Counted from the first letter of the stretch, positions 45,771 through 57,910 are shown. The stretch is DNA of 64,000 nt from Lepiota brunneoincarnata (GCA_023014365.1 JAEBUN010000003.1:496001-560000); one strand, 5' to 3'. The notes: generated from the sequence alone by a model not told the origin. Made by a program: numbers and translations.

Positions 45771-45937
45771 GGGTAGATGTCATTCCCATTTTGGCTGTCT
45801 CAGCTTCTTGGATGGAAGGGATCTTATAGGGAGTGTGGCTTGTACAGGGATCAGATTTTGGGCAGGAACAGTATTGTCTATTGGGTCTAGGGGTAATACA
45901 CTGTACCTACTCTCTGTAGGCAGTTGGGGCACACAGT

Positions 45938-47148
45938 TCACTGACTGCTTGAGACAAAATCTGCCTTCTCTTCACTCCCTAACTGCTCCAATGACTCCTG
46001 AGCTTCTGCAGCATCCTTTTTGGCCAGCAACCTTTGAATTAAGCCTTCCTTCTCCTCTGTATCCAGATAGCAAATGTCAAAATGCATAGGGCATTTGGAT
46101 TTGATGTGGCCTGGTTGGTGGCATCTATAACACAGCACCAGGGTTGCCAATGTCTTCCTTGTCACATTGATATCCATCAGGACTGGCTTCACCAGCGTAG
46201 GAGCAACATGGGCAAAGGAGTGAATTGGCAGGGGGGGAGTTGACATCAACATGGCAGGTGTGGCTATAGGGAGAGGTGCAAGGCAATAGGAATTGGCAGA
46301 GGGCTTGGCTGGGGGCATTGGAGTCCATCTGAGGGCTTGGAAGGCTTTGTTTGCAGCTCAGTTTTGGTCTATGAGTTGCGCTGCCTTGTACCAAGCTTCC
46401 AGAGCATAATCCAAGGGTCAATTAGCTGTCATCATGGCTATGGCAGTTTGGATTGCCAGCCAGAGGCCTTGGTGGAACTTGATGACAATGGTCTTGTCAG
46501 TCTTGGTATCCAGAGTCTGAAATAAGCTCCAGGAATTTGTGCAGGTAGTCCTCGATGCTCCTGTTTCACTGGAAGTATGTACTCTGTGCCTTCCATGGTG
46601 ATTAACAGCAGCTGCTTCAGAGTCTACAGGAAAGAAGTGCTTATGGAACTCATCTTGGAAGTCCTCCCAGTCCAAAAACCTTTCCGCCCCCTTGATTCCC
46701 TCTCTTCCCACCAGAAAATTTGGTCTGTGCATTTAGCGGTGTGCCCCTCTTTCATAAAAAACATAGCCCAGAGTATCTTCTGTTGGTCTGATGAAAAATG
46801 CATGGGGCAGAGTCGCGGGTAGGTGTTGCACAAGTTTAGGAAGGCTCTTCCATGTGTTCAGTCACCAGAGAAGTCTTGTGGAGTTGCCAGTTTAACCTTT
46901 GAGGAATGGGGGTGTTGAGTAGGGGAAGGGGGGGACTTAGGGACAGGTGGGATCATGTTGGGGGGGTTCGGGGTTTTGGGACATTGGGAAAGTTCTTGGA
47001 GCATGGTTTGAATTGACTGGGTCACCTTGGTGAGGGCCAGCTCAGAGTTGGCCTGCCTGGTCATTACAGATGCCATGTCCTGTTGGAGCTGAGCAATCAT
47101 AGCCAGTGGGTCCAAGGGCCTGTTTTCCAGTGTATTTTGCTGTGACAT
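45938..47148 (-). pseudogene. G3 gag with zinc knuckle
   Basis: The start codon is at 47148 (MSQQNTLENRPLDPLAMIAQ) with a helical N-terminus and Pro-rich linker. The capsid part is broken (46732-46418). The knuckle CYRCHQPGHIKSKC (CX2CX4HX4C) is at about 46130-46085. Confidence 0.75.
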
Positions 47149-47280
47149 GAGTGTGAGATGAGGTTGTGCAGTGAGAGAGAGGAGTATTGGGGGATAGGTT
47201 GCTACTGGGTCAAAAAATGTGCTCTGGACATGGTAGGGCCTATAGATGCAAGACTAGTCTCTCTGGAGATCCTATTCTTC

Positions 47281-47689
47281 TGTTAGGGTGACCTGGGGGG
47301 CCTTGACAGCTTAGGGGGAGCTGAAAAGACACTGCAGGGGTATCCTAAGAGAATAGGATAGAGAAACCCCTGCAGGTGAAACTATGTATATATATGACTT
47401 ATATAATCAATATAAGTTGAACCAAACCTGGCTGTGGATATCTGGGTGCTACACAAAGGGCAAACATGGTTGAAACCAATGTGAGGAGTGAGGATGGCTG
47501 TCTAAAATCTACAGGAATAAAGGAGGGCAGAAGGAGGTTAAGAAAAGTGTGGAGAGTGAAGGAAAAGGTTCATTGGTCAATGAGGGGACATCTGGGGTAT
47601 TTTGATTGTGCATGGGGCTTAAGCATTTAAAAGGAGGGATGTACAGTGTGTTGGGAGTGTTGCTGGGGTGTTTGGGGTGTCCCCTTACA
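47281..47689 (-). repeat. G3 5' LTR
   Basis: 409 bp. On the minus strand it starts TGTAAGGGGACACC and ends GTCACCCTAACA. It matches, in opposite orientation, the solo LTR at 57144-57541. A TATATATATGA stretch lies near 47387. Confidence 0.82.
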
Positions 47690-49119
47690 CTCACCTACTT
47701 GACCAGTCAGTGTGCTGAAAAGTGGATTACTTTACGAGATTGAAAATGAAGTGTGTGAACAAGTTTGCTAATTCCTACTTTATAAGTCTGTGGGGGAGAG
47801 GTTGTTGCAAATCTCCAGAAATATATTCAATTCTAATGTTTTTAGGGTTTTGGTAAGTTATTCTCTTAGTCTCCAACTAGACAGACAGTTGTCCTATCTG
47901 AATACAATGGGAACTTTGACAGTCGTTACTATATAATATGTTAACTAATATCTTCATAATTCAATAAGTCAGGCAAAATGCAAGCTTTCACAATCAGTAA
48001 GCCTCCATAGACCTAGCAGACAATGTGTTCTAATGGGCCCTAGCATACTATGTTCTTTTCTCTTGACAATACTATAAATTTACACTACCCAGTGAGACAG
48101 GCTTTTGACAAGCTCCTGCAGTAAGTGTCTTTAAGCTAGTAGGCCTAGCAGACAGCATTATCTAATGGGCCCTAGCACACTACAGCTTCTGAACAATGCA
48201 ATAAAACTTTATACTACTCAGTGAGACAGGTTTTTGGCAAGCTCCTGCAGTAAGTATCTTTAAACTAGATAGACCTAGTGGACAGTGTTTTCAATGGGCC
48301 CTAGCATACTATGTTTGCTTCTCAATTAAACAGCTTTACACTTCAATGGTATACTTCTGAGGCAAGGCCTCTAAGAGGAACCCAAAGAAATGGAAGTTAG
48401 TGAACTTTCTACTTAAGAACAGAAGAGTCATATCAACTTGTATTCAGCTCTCAAGTCAAGCAGAAGGGTCTGTCAATATCTCAATCGTTTCAAAGGGTCT
48501 GGTTTTTAAGAGTATAACTCTTTAAGTCTCTGGTGGTCTATGACCAAAGGGAATCACGTAAAATTGCTTTGTATTCCTATCCTAATCAACCATACAGTCA
48601 GGGGGGGGGGAAATAGGCAAGCGGTTTCTTGCCTCCCATGTAATTTACAGATGAGTTTTTATAACAATATACAATTAACTTATGGGTATACCTGAAACAA
48701 GCCTTCAGCTTCATCATTTTATTGTCTCTTCATCATTTAGGAGCATCATTCTAGGAGTTCCAATATCAGCAACATAATTCACTCTCAGGAACTTGCTCCC
48801 TAAGTGCCTGGTTATTTATATCACAGCCAATCAGGTTAGCAAGTTTCCTTGCTAACTCTTATCTAAGGGTTTTTTATCTCTTTCTTGGATTCTCCACACC
48901 CAGGTTTTCAACCCTAATGTCCTAAAAGTTCACTTCCATAGCCTTTAGGCAGTAAACTAATATTAGACTTTAATTAGCTTGTTTCATTCTTATCAATCTT
49001 TATTTTCTAGTCCATCATTTCTGGTCTCTTTCATTACTATGAGGGAGCACCTATCCCTGAGTACCCTCTTGGATACCCCCATCCAATCTTTTATCTTTCA
49101 ATACCATCAGAGCTGTTTC
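47690..49119 (-). repeat. Decayed large LTR (family L4) with 130-bp tandem repeats
   Basis: The minus-strand end (TCTCGTAAAGTAATCCACTTTTCA, ending at 47711) recurs at 51669 and 52062, the first of which is followed by the same primer-site sequence as R1. At about 48008, 48143 and 48271 a unit of about 130 bp repeats (GACCTAGCAGACA, GGGCCCTAGCA, CAGTGAGACAGG, AAGCTCCTGCAGTAAGT). The far boundary was not found. Confidence 0.5.
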
Positions 49120-49821
49120 TGTTATGATCTGTGCTCCTTCTGTATCTGAGGATAACTGGAGATGGCCTTCAATCACTCTACAAGGTGTCCAAGACGGTTG
49201 GCCTTGCAGAGCTTAGTGGATCACACTCAATGAGATAATGAGGGAACACACCAAGTTAAGGCAGAGAGGGTTAATGACCACTGTTAACAAGATTAAAGCT
49301 TAAGGCTTTAATCTCTACTTGTACAGGCCTTATATACCTATGAGACACTATATACTTGTTATAGGTAGTTGGGCTGTTCTACTTGTCGTCCGCAGTCTTG
49401 ACCATGATATGCATTCTAGCTGATGGCATCCTATTGTTATTTATATTACAATGAGTCAGTGTCCTCATTCTCACTGCTGTGCAATGTTCCATCGCTTTCC
49501 TCTGACTCATAATCTCCTTCTCCCGATTCTATCTCCATGGAATCTCCTCCATTCTCGCTCTCCACTCTCTTGGTACTTCCATCTGCATCGGAGGTTGGAT
49601 TGGTTGATCCATAGCTGTCTTCTTTGTCCTCAGGGTATTCCAGAATATCCTCCAGAGTTATCTCCATTCCTGTTTCTCTCACCAGGTCCTGCATGGTGTT
49701 ATAATATTCCCCTTCTTTGTCTTCATACTCCTGTGCTCATAACTGGTCTGTGGTTTCCTGTACCCATCTTGTAAAGTTGAATAGTTGTTCCTGTTCCTCT
49801 CGATCCAGACTATTCATAATA
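49120..49821 (-). repeat. Solo LTR of A/B family, target duplication GTTTC
   Basis: 702 bp with GTTTC at 49115-49119 and 49822-49826. The acidic frame starts at ATG 49817 and ends at 49446; a TGA at 49739-49737 replaces Arg. The TATA box and hairpin are present. Confidence 0.92.
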
Positions 49822-49826
49822 GTTTC

Positions 49827-50954
49827 AAGGGAACATCCTTACCAGGAAATTAGCTAATTTCTAGATTCTCTTGTCAAGATTTGCTTCCAGAACCTGTTAC
49901 TATGGCTAGGTACCATCTGAAGGTCATAAGCATTACAACTTGTCTGCTTTCTAGGGCAGAGGCGAAGAAATGGGTCTTTTGTGTAGTCATGAGTATCTTA
50001 ACCAATATCTTATTTAACATGGTATTGGATACAACACTTGGGTACATTCATACCAGAGTCATTCTTCCATAGCCTTATCACTAAAAAGTTAGTTAACAGC
50101 ACTTTTTTACTTGTCTAGGTGTTCTGGTTCTGTTTCTGAGATGTCTGCCTTCACATATTTTAGATAGTATTCTAATCTCTCACACCCAGTGTCTGACCAT
50201 GGCCATATACTGATATTATTTGGTATCGGAGAGTTGGTTACTTTACTAGCTAGTGATTTCACAAATGAAATGATTTTGTGGCACAACAGTGCTTGGCCTG
50301 ACTGCCTGTTCATGCTTCCCCTTCATATAGTAGGAAAACTGACTTGCTTGGTCCAGATATCTCAAATTGGACACAGGGCATGAAAGTTGGTGTCCACCAA
50401 TTGACATCCCCTAGGGAAGGGTGTGCAACAACTGGGCAGCACTCTGGTAAGTGGCAGTGGTTCAACCAGAGACATAGATAAACTAAAGAAATTACTACAA
50501 AATTCAAGAGCCCCAACCAATGCACAAAAATAAAGGTGGTGGCTTGATCGGTAGCACAGGAAAACTAGAAACAAAGGCTACAAAATCTAACAGGCTCTAA
50601 CTAACTTGGGTCTATTTGTGAAGTCATGCAGTGGCTTAATTGAATGAATAGTAGTTGAATAGCCACAAAAGGTCAGCGGCAGCTCAACCAGGCAAATGGT
50701 GGCTGCAACAGTAGAGATTCAAGTATACATATGCTACTATTCAGACAACTTGAATTTCTTGACCATTCCAGCCACTGCTGACCTTTCATGACTATTCAGC
50801 TGCCATTCGGTCAGTCAAGCAGCTGGACTGCTCTTGGGACATGATGGCAAGGGCACTGGGGGGTAGAGGAAGGGTGTAGTTGGCACGGGAGAAGTGGTAT
50901 AACTTGTCCAGGCATTGTCAATGGCCAGTCCTCTGGGAATAGACTCAATTCTTC
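49827..50954. other. Unassigned, with a small inverted-repeat element near 50650-50815
   Basis: GAATAGCCACAAAAGGTCAG (about 50676) pairs with the reverse complement near 50780-50800 (CTGACCTTTCATGACTATTC) with a few mismatches, as in a MITE. 50320-50440 matches part of the copia2 LTR (58076-58190). Confidence 0.4.
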
Positions 50955-51455
50955 TGTAAGGGTGACCTGACCACCATGTTGCATTGGCTGAGCAGGGAGA
51001 AACCTTAGTGTCATTTCTGGACTTCTACCAAGTACATACCTGAGCAGGGAGAAACCTTAGAGAATCAAGTAAGGTTTCTCTGAGCTCACCTACACTACTT
51101 ATACTACCTGCCATAAGGTCCAAGTTGAGTAATCTACTCTACATAAATGGCTGTGAGGTGTCAGGGATGCCTAAAGTAAGTATAGTCAGGAATGGGCTCC
51201 GGATAGGGTCATGCACACCAGTGAGGGTTCGCGTCTGCATCGGAGGGGTGTATGAGGGAATTCTGAGTACTAGGGTGTTGGGGGACAGATTTATGGGCCC
51301 AGGGGGGCTGGAAATCGGATTTCCAAGTGCAGGAGGGCTGGGGATTAGATTTCCAAGTGCAGGAAGGCTGGAGATCAGATTTCCAGGTGCAGGGAGTCTA
51401 GGAATCAGAATTCTGAATCTGCAGTTGTGAGCGATGACCTGGAGTTCCCCTTACA
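50955..51455 (+). repeat. LTR of family L2
   Basis: 501 bp, TGTAAGGG...CCCTTACA, an inverted relative of 43753-44164. It contains a four- to fivefold short repeat (GATTTCCAAGTGCAGGAGGG-like, 51310-51395). Its flanks do not match each other. Confidence 0.65.
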
Positions 51456-52062
51456 GTAATGACTGTCAAAGTTCCCATTGTATTCAGATAGGACAACTGT
51501 CTGTCTAGTTGGAGACTAAGAGAATAACTTACCAAAACCCTAAAAACATTAGAATTGAATATATTTCTGGAGATTTGTGACAAGCTCTCCCCCACAAACA
51601 TATAAAGTCAGAATTAGTGAACTTGTTAATGAACCTTGTTTTTGATCTTGTAAAGTAAGCCACTTTTCATCTGGAGCCCACTGCAAGGGGGAGTTCAGAG
51701 ATTCAGAAACCTTGATTCTATTTTTAAATTATCAAAAATAACAAAAACATCTTTTGGTCAAGGACCAGAGATATCTACATCACACTTGTCTGCCCAGGAC
51801 ACAGCCAAGAATGTCCTGAACCTAGTAGCACCAGTACAGTTCAAAGTACTAGAAATTCTAGAAGGACTCCTATTATTCCCATAACAGCAGCTTATGAACA
51901 AATAGGAAGGAGTTTGGGCAAACAGAAAGAAGCTCAGAATCTAGAAAGTGAAATCCTCGAGACAGCTGTGACTGTACCAAGGAGTTCTGCACTCTATAAG
52001 ATACAGAGTCATCCCTCCTTACCAGACTTTGTTTTCAATCTCGTAAAGTAATCTGCTTTTCA
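51456..52062 (+). repeat. L4 LTR end, R1-like primer site, leader, second LTR end
   Basis: 51456-51669 matches 47711-47945 (reverse complement) and ends CACTTTTCA. At 51672 TGGAGCCCACTGCAAG follows, the R1 primer site with two CpG transitions. After 350 bp of leader another LTR end (GTAAAGTAATCTGCTTTTCA) stops at 52062. This looks like an element of the R1 clade reduced by internal deletion. It interrupts copia1. Confidence 0.55.
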
Positions 52063-53100
52063 GCATGCCCACAGCCTCCTGGTATGGGATTCTGGCCATA
52101 AATGCAATCTTGGCAGTTGTTTTTGGGCTATGTTCTGAGGTAAGTCATGTGGAGGGGATCCATGGGGATTGTCACTGGTTTTTGGTCTTTGAAACCAAAA
52201 CAGTGGAGCAAGGACTCTATGTAGGAGTCCTGGGACATGCTGAGGGTGTTCTGCTCATGTATGCAAGCTATCCAGATGCCTAGTAGCCAGTGGATTTCAC
52301 CCAAGTCAGTGATCTCCACATATTTGGAGATCCTTATCTTCAGCCAGACAATGAGAGTGATATTGGTGGCTGCGAGAGTGCAGTCATCAATGTGAACAGT
52401 GAGGATGGTGAGGTCTGGCTCATCGTGTTTGAAGAAGACACACTGGTCAACTTCAAAGCATGTGAAATCAATGTTGCTGACCAGGATCTCACATAATTGT
52501 TGATACCATTGACAACCTGACTGTTTTAGGCCATAAAGGGTCTTTCTCAACTTGCACACTTTCCCAGGGTGTGCAGGATCCTCAAATCCAGGTGGCTGGT
52601 GCATATATATGGTCTCGTCCTCACTGAGGACACTGTTCAGGTATGCTCCCTTTATGTTGATCTGGTGGATCTCCATGTCTTGATCTGCTGCAATTGCCAG
52701 GATTGTTCTGATCGATGGGAGCTTAGCAACAGGTGCAAATGTATCAAAATAGTCTACACCAGGGACTTGGGAGAAGCCTTGTATTTGACCATGTTCCCAC
52801 TGGTGTCCTTCTTGGCCTTGAAGACCCACTTGGATCCAACCTTGTTTATGCCCTCTGGGGCATCCACTAGCTCCCAGGTTCCTGCTTTCTGGAGTGTGTT
52901 GAGCTCCTCGCAAATTGCTTGCTCCCATAGGTGCCAGTCTGCTCATTTTCAAGCTTCTTTTAGGTTTCAAGGCTCTAGTGCCTCAGCCTCTGCCATCTCT
53001 GCAGTGAAAACATGGACTTCCTCTCATTCATTTGCCTCTACAGCTATGACTGCATGACCTTCTTGAAGGTCTCAAGCTTTCTGGCTTAGCATTCAAGTAC
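52063..53100 (-). pseudogene. copia1 reverse transcriptase
   Basis: 52970-52128 reads YFDTFAPVAKLPSIRTILAI, INIKGAYLNS (Asn replaces the usual catalytic Asp of VDVKGAYLN), LYGLKQSGCQWY and LTVHIDDCTLA with both Asp of the second motif. Upstream is the ICEELNTLQKAGTWEL-like region in other frames. Confidence 0.82.
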
Positions 53101-53329
53101 ATTGGGGACAGGGTGTATGGTAGGCATTTTCAGCAGTGTCTGGTTGCTCTATATGTTTTGTTGAGGAGTTCTCTGGGGCTGGGGCATGGGGTGTCACTGT
53201 AGCATTCATTGTTGCAGCAGGTATGTTTGCCTCTGCAGTCTTGTTTGCTGGTGTTGATGTCACTCTCTCCCCCTCAAGACTAGCAGTGGCAACATGGCCC
53301 TTTATATATTGAATATTTTGCTTGACAGA

Positions 53330-54500
53330 CACTTTTCAAGTGTCAGGCCACCAAATTCATACACTGTTGCTGGTCTCATCAAAACCCAGCCATCGTCCCT
53401 CCTTTGCCCTCACTGACAGCTTGTTATGATCCTCTACTCACACCCACACCTTCCCCCCAAACTTGTGGACCTCTGACATGTCAGGTTTACAACTGTGAAC
53501 CATTTCATATGGTGTCTTTCCATCAAGGGCCCTTGTACTGGTTCTGTTATCAGAAGTCTTATCAGAAGGACAGTTATTTTTAGGTTACATTCCCATGTCA
53601 CTATGAAACCATCAGTAGTGTACATCAGAAGGACTATTCTTAGTTTATGCCTCATGTTTCTTATCTCTGACTCATAGTTACTCTGGTCTGGACAATTATA
53701 GTAGGAGTACAGCCACACTTAGAAGTATATAAGAATACAGTACATTACCTTGTATCCTTATCTTAGTGTTATACAGTTCTTGCCTCCTATAACTCTTTGC
53801 CTCTAAACTGGCTGGACTATAGTGCTCTGTCAGTCTCCAAGTCATGCTTAGTAGGACAGGACCAAGTCTGTATAGACATCCTGTGTCGAACTCTGTGCTA
53901 CTCAAGAGTGAACCCCTAACCTGGGTAACAGGTTCAGTTCATGAGCCAGATTGTGTGTTTGGCTGCCTTGCCCCATAGATACTGGGGAAGCTTGCTTGCA
54001 TGGAGGAGTGCTCAGACACACTTGAGGATGGTCCAATTTTGCTGTTCTGCTACACCATTGTGTTGTGGAGTGTCATGGATGGTGAGCTTTTGCCTAGTCC
54101 CTCGCAATTTCAAATACTCTTTGAAATCCTTACTAGTGTACTTGCCACCACAATCTGAATGAAGGCATTCAATCTGAGCTTCGTATTGAACTTTGCACCA
54201 GACATCAAATGCTTGGTAAGTTGTACACACATCAGATTTGTTTGCTAGCAGCTTGAGATGGGTATATCGTGAACCAATCATTGGTGAAGGTGATATAGTA
54301 GCTCTTCCCCCTTCACATCTGTACTGGTGCTGGCCCCCACAGATTGCTGTGGATCTCTTAGCCAAATTCTGTTGCTCTGATCACCTGTCCACTCTTTTGA
54401 GATGGGCTTCCTGGTGAGTTTTGCATAAGTGCAAGACTTGCACTCGATGGGAGTATTTGCTGATAGTCTTTCAAGGTTTACACCAGTTATCATTCATCCC
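53330..54500 (-). pseudogene. copia1 integrase, split by a solo LTR
   Basis: 54493-54278 carries the pre-integrase CKSCTYAKLTRKPI. 54365-54012 carries the core ECLHSDCGGKYTSKDFKEYL and TPQHNGVAEQQNWTIL. After the solo LTR, 53535-53330 reads ALDGKTPYEMV and KFGGKVWV. Frameshifted. Confidence 0.82.
53545..53930 (+). repeat. Solo LTR of copia1 type, target duplication GGTTC
   Basis: 386 bp, TGTTATCAGAAG...GGGTAACA, with GGTTC at 53540-53544 and 53931-53935. Its start resembles the copia1 5' LTR read on the opposite strand (TGTTATCAGAATTC at 56566). Confidence 0.88.
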
Positions 54501-54511
54501 TCAATGAGTTT

Positions 54512-55294
54512 TCAGGCAATCTGGGGTGAGATGTGTCCAAGGTGGCAGTGTAGTTGGTCTAGGGACATCAGTTCATCAATGGTATTTGCTTCTACACATC
54601 CTTCTGCTGTCTCAAATCTGTACAGCCCTCTCTCAGAACATGGTACCTCAGCAATCTTCTTCCCTTTTGTGCTGTGGATAGTGCATCGTCCCTTGGCAAA
54701 TTTTGTGGTTATGCCTTGTTCATCTAGCTTCCCCACTGATATGAGAGTGTATCCTACTTCGGGTGCATATAGGACATCTGATAGACACATGCTTGTCATT
54801 TTGGCACCATTTGGTAGGTCCACTATCATGCTTCCCTTGCCTGTAGCACTGAATTGCTGCTTGTTTGCAGCTTGTAATGGCTTTGATTCAATTGTTTTGA
54901 AATCACAGAAGGCTTCATAATATGGGGATATGTGCCTTGTGGCACCAGAGTCAATGATTATGATATGAGGTGGGTGTTCCTCTGACTGAGCTGTGATTAG
55001 CATCTCATCACTTTTGTCTGTGAGGGCACATTCATCATTTTGTTCCCCACAGGTTGGGAATACATATGTCTGGTGAGGTAAGGTCATCCTCATCATCCAG
55101 GGTCTCTGTTTCCACAAAAAAGGCTTTATCATCTGTTGCAACTGCATTGGCCTCCTGCCCTTTTGGGGCACTAGCTGGTTGTTTCTTTTTCTTTGGTGGT
55201 TTCGGACAGTCTGATCTCCAGTGGCCTTTCTTGTTGCAGTTAAAGCATTTTCCAGGTGGTTCCTTTGTCTCCTGTCTAGGCTTCTTGGGACCAC
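54512..55294 (-). pseudogene. copia1 aspartic protease
   Basis: 260 codons with IIIDSGATRHISPYYEAFCD (catalytic Asp-Ser-Gly), VDLPNGAKM, LSDVLYAPEVGYTLISVGKL and the pre-integrase start RGLYRFE. It overlaps the knuckle frame at its N-terminus. Confidence 0.82.
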
Positions 55295-56070
55295 GTTCTA
55301 CTGCCATAGTGTCATCCCCCTCTGAATTCTTCAGTTCAGCCTTGGAGCTGAAACTTGACCCATGTGACTTCCATGAGCATAGGCAATCCCATTCATCACA
55401 CAACATGGTGACTAACATATTGAGGTGTACCATGCCTCCTATGATTTTCACTGCAGATAGCTGTGATGATGCAAAGTTTGCAAGTTGGAAGGGAAGTGAT
55501 CGAAGTATTGTGCTTCAGTAGTCATCATCATTGATTGTTATTCCCATTGTGTACAGCTCTGCTCTCTTGGTCCTCAGGTCATTTAGGAACATCCTAACAT
55601 CACCATCCTTGGGACATCTGGACTCCAAAAACTTGGCCCACATCTCCATTTGGTTGAAAGCCCCTCGGTATGTGAATTCTTGTACTACAGCATCCCAGAC
55701 TTCCTTGACATAGTCAAAACTCTCTGTCATTATCAGGATAGAGTCTGGTAAACATTGTGACAGCAGGGAATGTGCTATGTCCTCATTTCTGTCCCATTCT
55801 CAGATGTCTGCATCCATTCCTACAGGGACTGTGGGGGTAGTGCTCTTTGCTTTGCCTTTGCCAATGGATGGGGTACTGGGAGGGGTGGTGGATGAAGTGG
55901 TAAGGGTGGGACATGGCTTGCTTCCATTGAAGTGACCCCATAGTCCTTTTCCATGTATGATGGTACAGAAACACATGGAGAATATTAGCCAGTTTGTGCC
56001 TTGGGGGTCAAGGGGTGGTACAGAGGTGGAGAGGTTGTCATTTATGGTGATCATTGTGTGTATGATACAT
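55035..56070 (-). pseudogene. copia1 gag with CCHC knuckle
   Basis: The start is ATG near 56053 (MITINDNLSTSVPPLDPQGT, then NWLIFSM and GKGLWGHF, a copia Gag N-terminus). Later pieces have VKEVWDAVVQEFTYRGAF and MWAKFLESRCP. The knuckle CFNCNKKGHWRSDC lies at about 55250-55205. At least three frame changes. Confidence 0.78.
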
Positions 56071-56114
56071 TGTAATGAGTGTTAGAAATTTTTAATGGGT
56101 CAGGGCCCATAACC

Positions 56115-56566
56115 TGTAGAATAACTAAGTCTCAGTAGCTCGTAACGCAAGTACTCTATATTCTATACCTGTAGAATAACTAAGTCTAACATAGGCATAA
56201 GTATCATAGCAGGAAAAACATGAGAAGACTCTACTCACCTCAGTAGCTTGTAATGTGAGTACTGAGGTGTCTAGTGGCAGGCTGGTAGGTATATACACTA
56301 CTGACAAATATCCATAAATGGGTGGAAACATGCCCAGTATCAACAAACAATGTACAAACAAAAGAATCCCTAAACAGGATATGTTGTAGAAAGCTCAACA
56401 TGAGCTTTCTGGCTCAACATCAAGGTCTTATCTATCTAATTATAGATTGTTCTGATGTGCACTTCTGATTGTTTCAGAATGACAGTTCTTCTATCTATTT
56501 ATATACTTGGTGCTTCTGATAAGAGTTCCTTCTGGACAGGTTTCTGATTAGGGAATTCTGATAACA
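56115..56566 (-). repeat. copia1 5' LTR
   Basis: 452 bp, minus strand TGTTATCAGAATTC...GTTATTCTACA. A TATATAAATAG box lies near 56497-56507. Copies or parts recur at 33326 and 36305. The leader after it (GGTTATGGGCCC) is where a primer site should be. Confidence 0.65.
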
Positions 56567-56585
56567 AACAAGGCATTCTGCTCTA

Positions 56586-57910
56586 ATGCTTGCTCCCCAC
56601 TCCCTCCCACCTCCAAGCGTCCTGCAGGGTATGTCAGATTCCCTCCCTCCATGCCAACAATCAGACTCTCAGCCCCTCCATGCCCTCCTATCCACTCTAA
56701 CCCTTCCCCAGGAAATCTGGTCCCTATGGATATTGATACCTTCAAGCAGAAATCAGGACTCCCCCCACTCTGCTACCACTGTAAAAGGCTGGGACACATG
56801 AAGACTGAGTGTCCACTCTGTCATGACATCTGGTACATGGATCTGGAGGAATGGGATGAGCTGATACAGAGGTGGAATTCAGAGATGGATGCCCTAGCTG
56901 TGATGACTGGAATTCCAAGGGTGGAAGAAGCAGAATTGGAAGCTGGAGAGAATTTTCAGCAGTGTGACAGATGACTGGTATGCCTCTGCTGCATTCATGT
57001 AATAAGTTCTTGGTTTTATTGGTAGATGAAATAGAACCTGTTTCCAACTCTAAACCAACTTCTGAAGACACACCACCACCCCTGAAAACTCCAGTGCAAT
57101 GTCCCTACTGGGAATGTCACCTCCCAAAAAGACCAGTCATTGCTGTAAGGGGATACCTCAGCAACACCTCCATTAACCCTATCAACACCCCTGTGCCCTC
57201 CAATGCATTATATATCCCTCCCTTCAAACGCTCACACTGCAAACACAGCCAGAATACTCCATACACTCCCCCACTGTCCAGATAAAACCCTCTCTCATTC
57301 CCTCTCATTCCTACAGACTCCAGACTATCATATTCACATCCCACATTTGTTTCAACCACACCAGGCCTTGTGCAACCCAGAGACACCACAGCTAAGCCTG
57401 GTTCAATTTATATTGATTATATAAGTTAGGTATATACATAGTTTTCGCCTGCAGGGGTTTCCTCATCCTATTCTCTTAGGATTTCCCTGCAGTTGTTTTG
57501 GCTCCCCTTGAGCTGTCAAGGCCTCCCAGGTCGCCCTAACAATTGCTTACTCTGACTTGGAATCCAAGTCCCTCCAGCTGACAGTGGAACTTGAGACCAC
57601 CAACTCAGCAGAATGCAAAACAGTCAAGGCATTGGTGGATTCTGGCACAACCAGTTCCTTCACTGACCAAGATTTTGTTTGCACTGCTTGCCTCAGTACT
57701 TGCCACTTATCCAACCCCATCCCAGTGTTCAATGTAAATGGGACTCTGAACAAGGCTGGACAAATTTCCAAAGTAGTAGAATCAGAACCATGCTGAATGC
57801 ATGCTGTTAGCAGTAACCAATTTGGGGAGGCAAGAACTCCTTCTGGGATTCATGTGGCTGAAGCAACATAACCTGGAAATTGACTGGCAAACTGGAGAGG
57901 TCAAGTTATG
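56586..57910 (+). pseudogene. Gypsy element G4 relic: gag knuckle and protease
   Basis: 56651-56974 has CYHCKRLGHMKTEC (CX2CX4HX4C) followed by CHDIWYMDLEE, like G3 Gag. After the solo LTR the protease reads VKALVDSGTTSSFTDQDFVC and then, with stops, EIDWQTGEVK-like words to about 57905. The LTR inserted between them has a perfect target duplication, so the two halves were contiguous. Confidence 0.78.
57144..57541 (+). repeat. Solo LTR of G3 family, target duplication ATTGC
   Basis: 398 bp, TGTAAGGGGATACC...CGCCCTAACA, with ATTGC at 57139-57143 and 57542-57546. Same family as 47281-47689. Confidence 0.9.

Larger units (their letters stand above)
42880..47689 (-). mobile_element. Ty3/gypsy element G3, truncated at its 3' side
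   Basis: From right to left: 5' LTR (47281-47689), gag (47148 down), zinc knuckle, protease, RT, RNase H and the first part of integrase (SYSEAGS and LSVMILQ region, to about 42880). The rest of integrase and the 3' LTR are missing. It is CpG-poor with many lesions, and a solo LTR (43753-44164) sits in its RT. Confidence 0.82.
52063..56566 (-). mobile_element. Ty1/copia element copia1, truncated at its 3' side
   Basis: From right to left: 5' LTR (56115-56566), gag with CCHC, protease, integrase and RT (to 52063, cut within PYQEAVG). This order (integrase before RT) defines copia. RNase H and the 3' LTR are missing. A solo LTR is inserted in the integrase (53545-53930). CpG-poor with many lesions. 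Confidence 0.85.
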
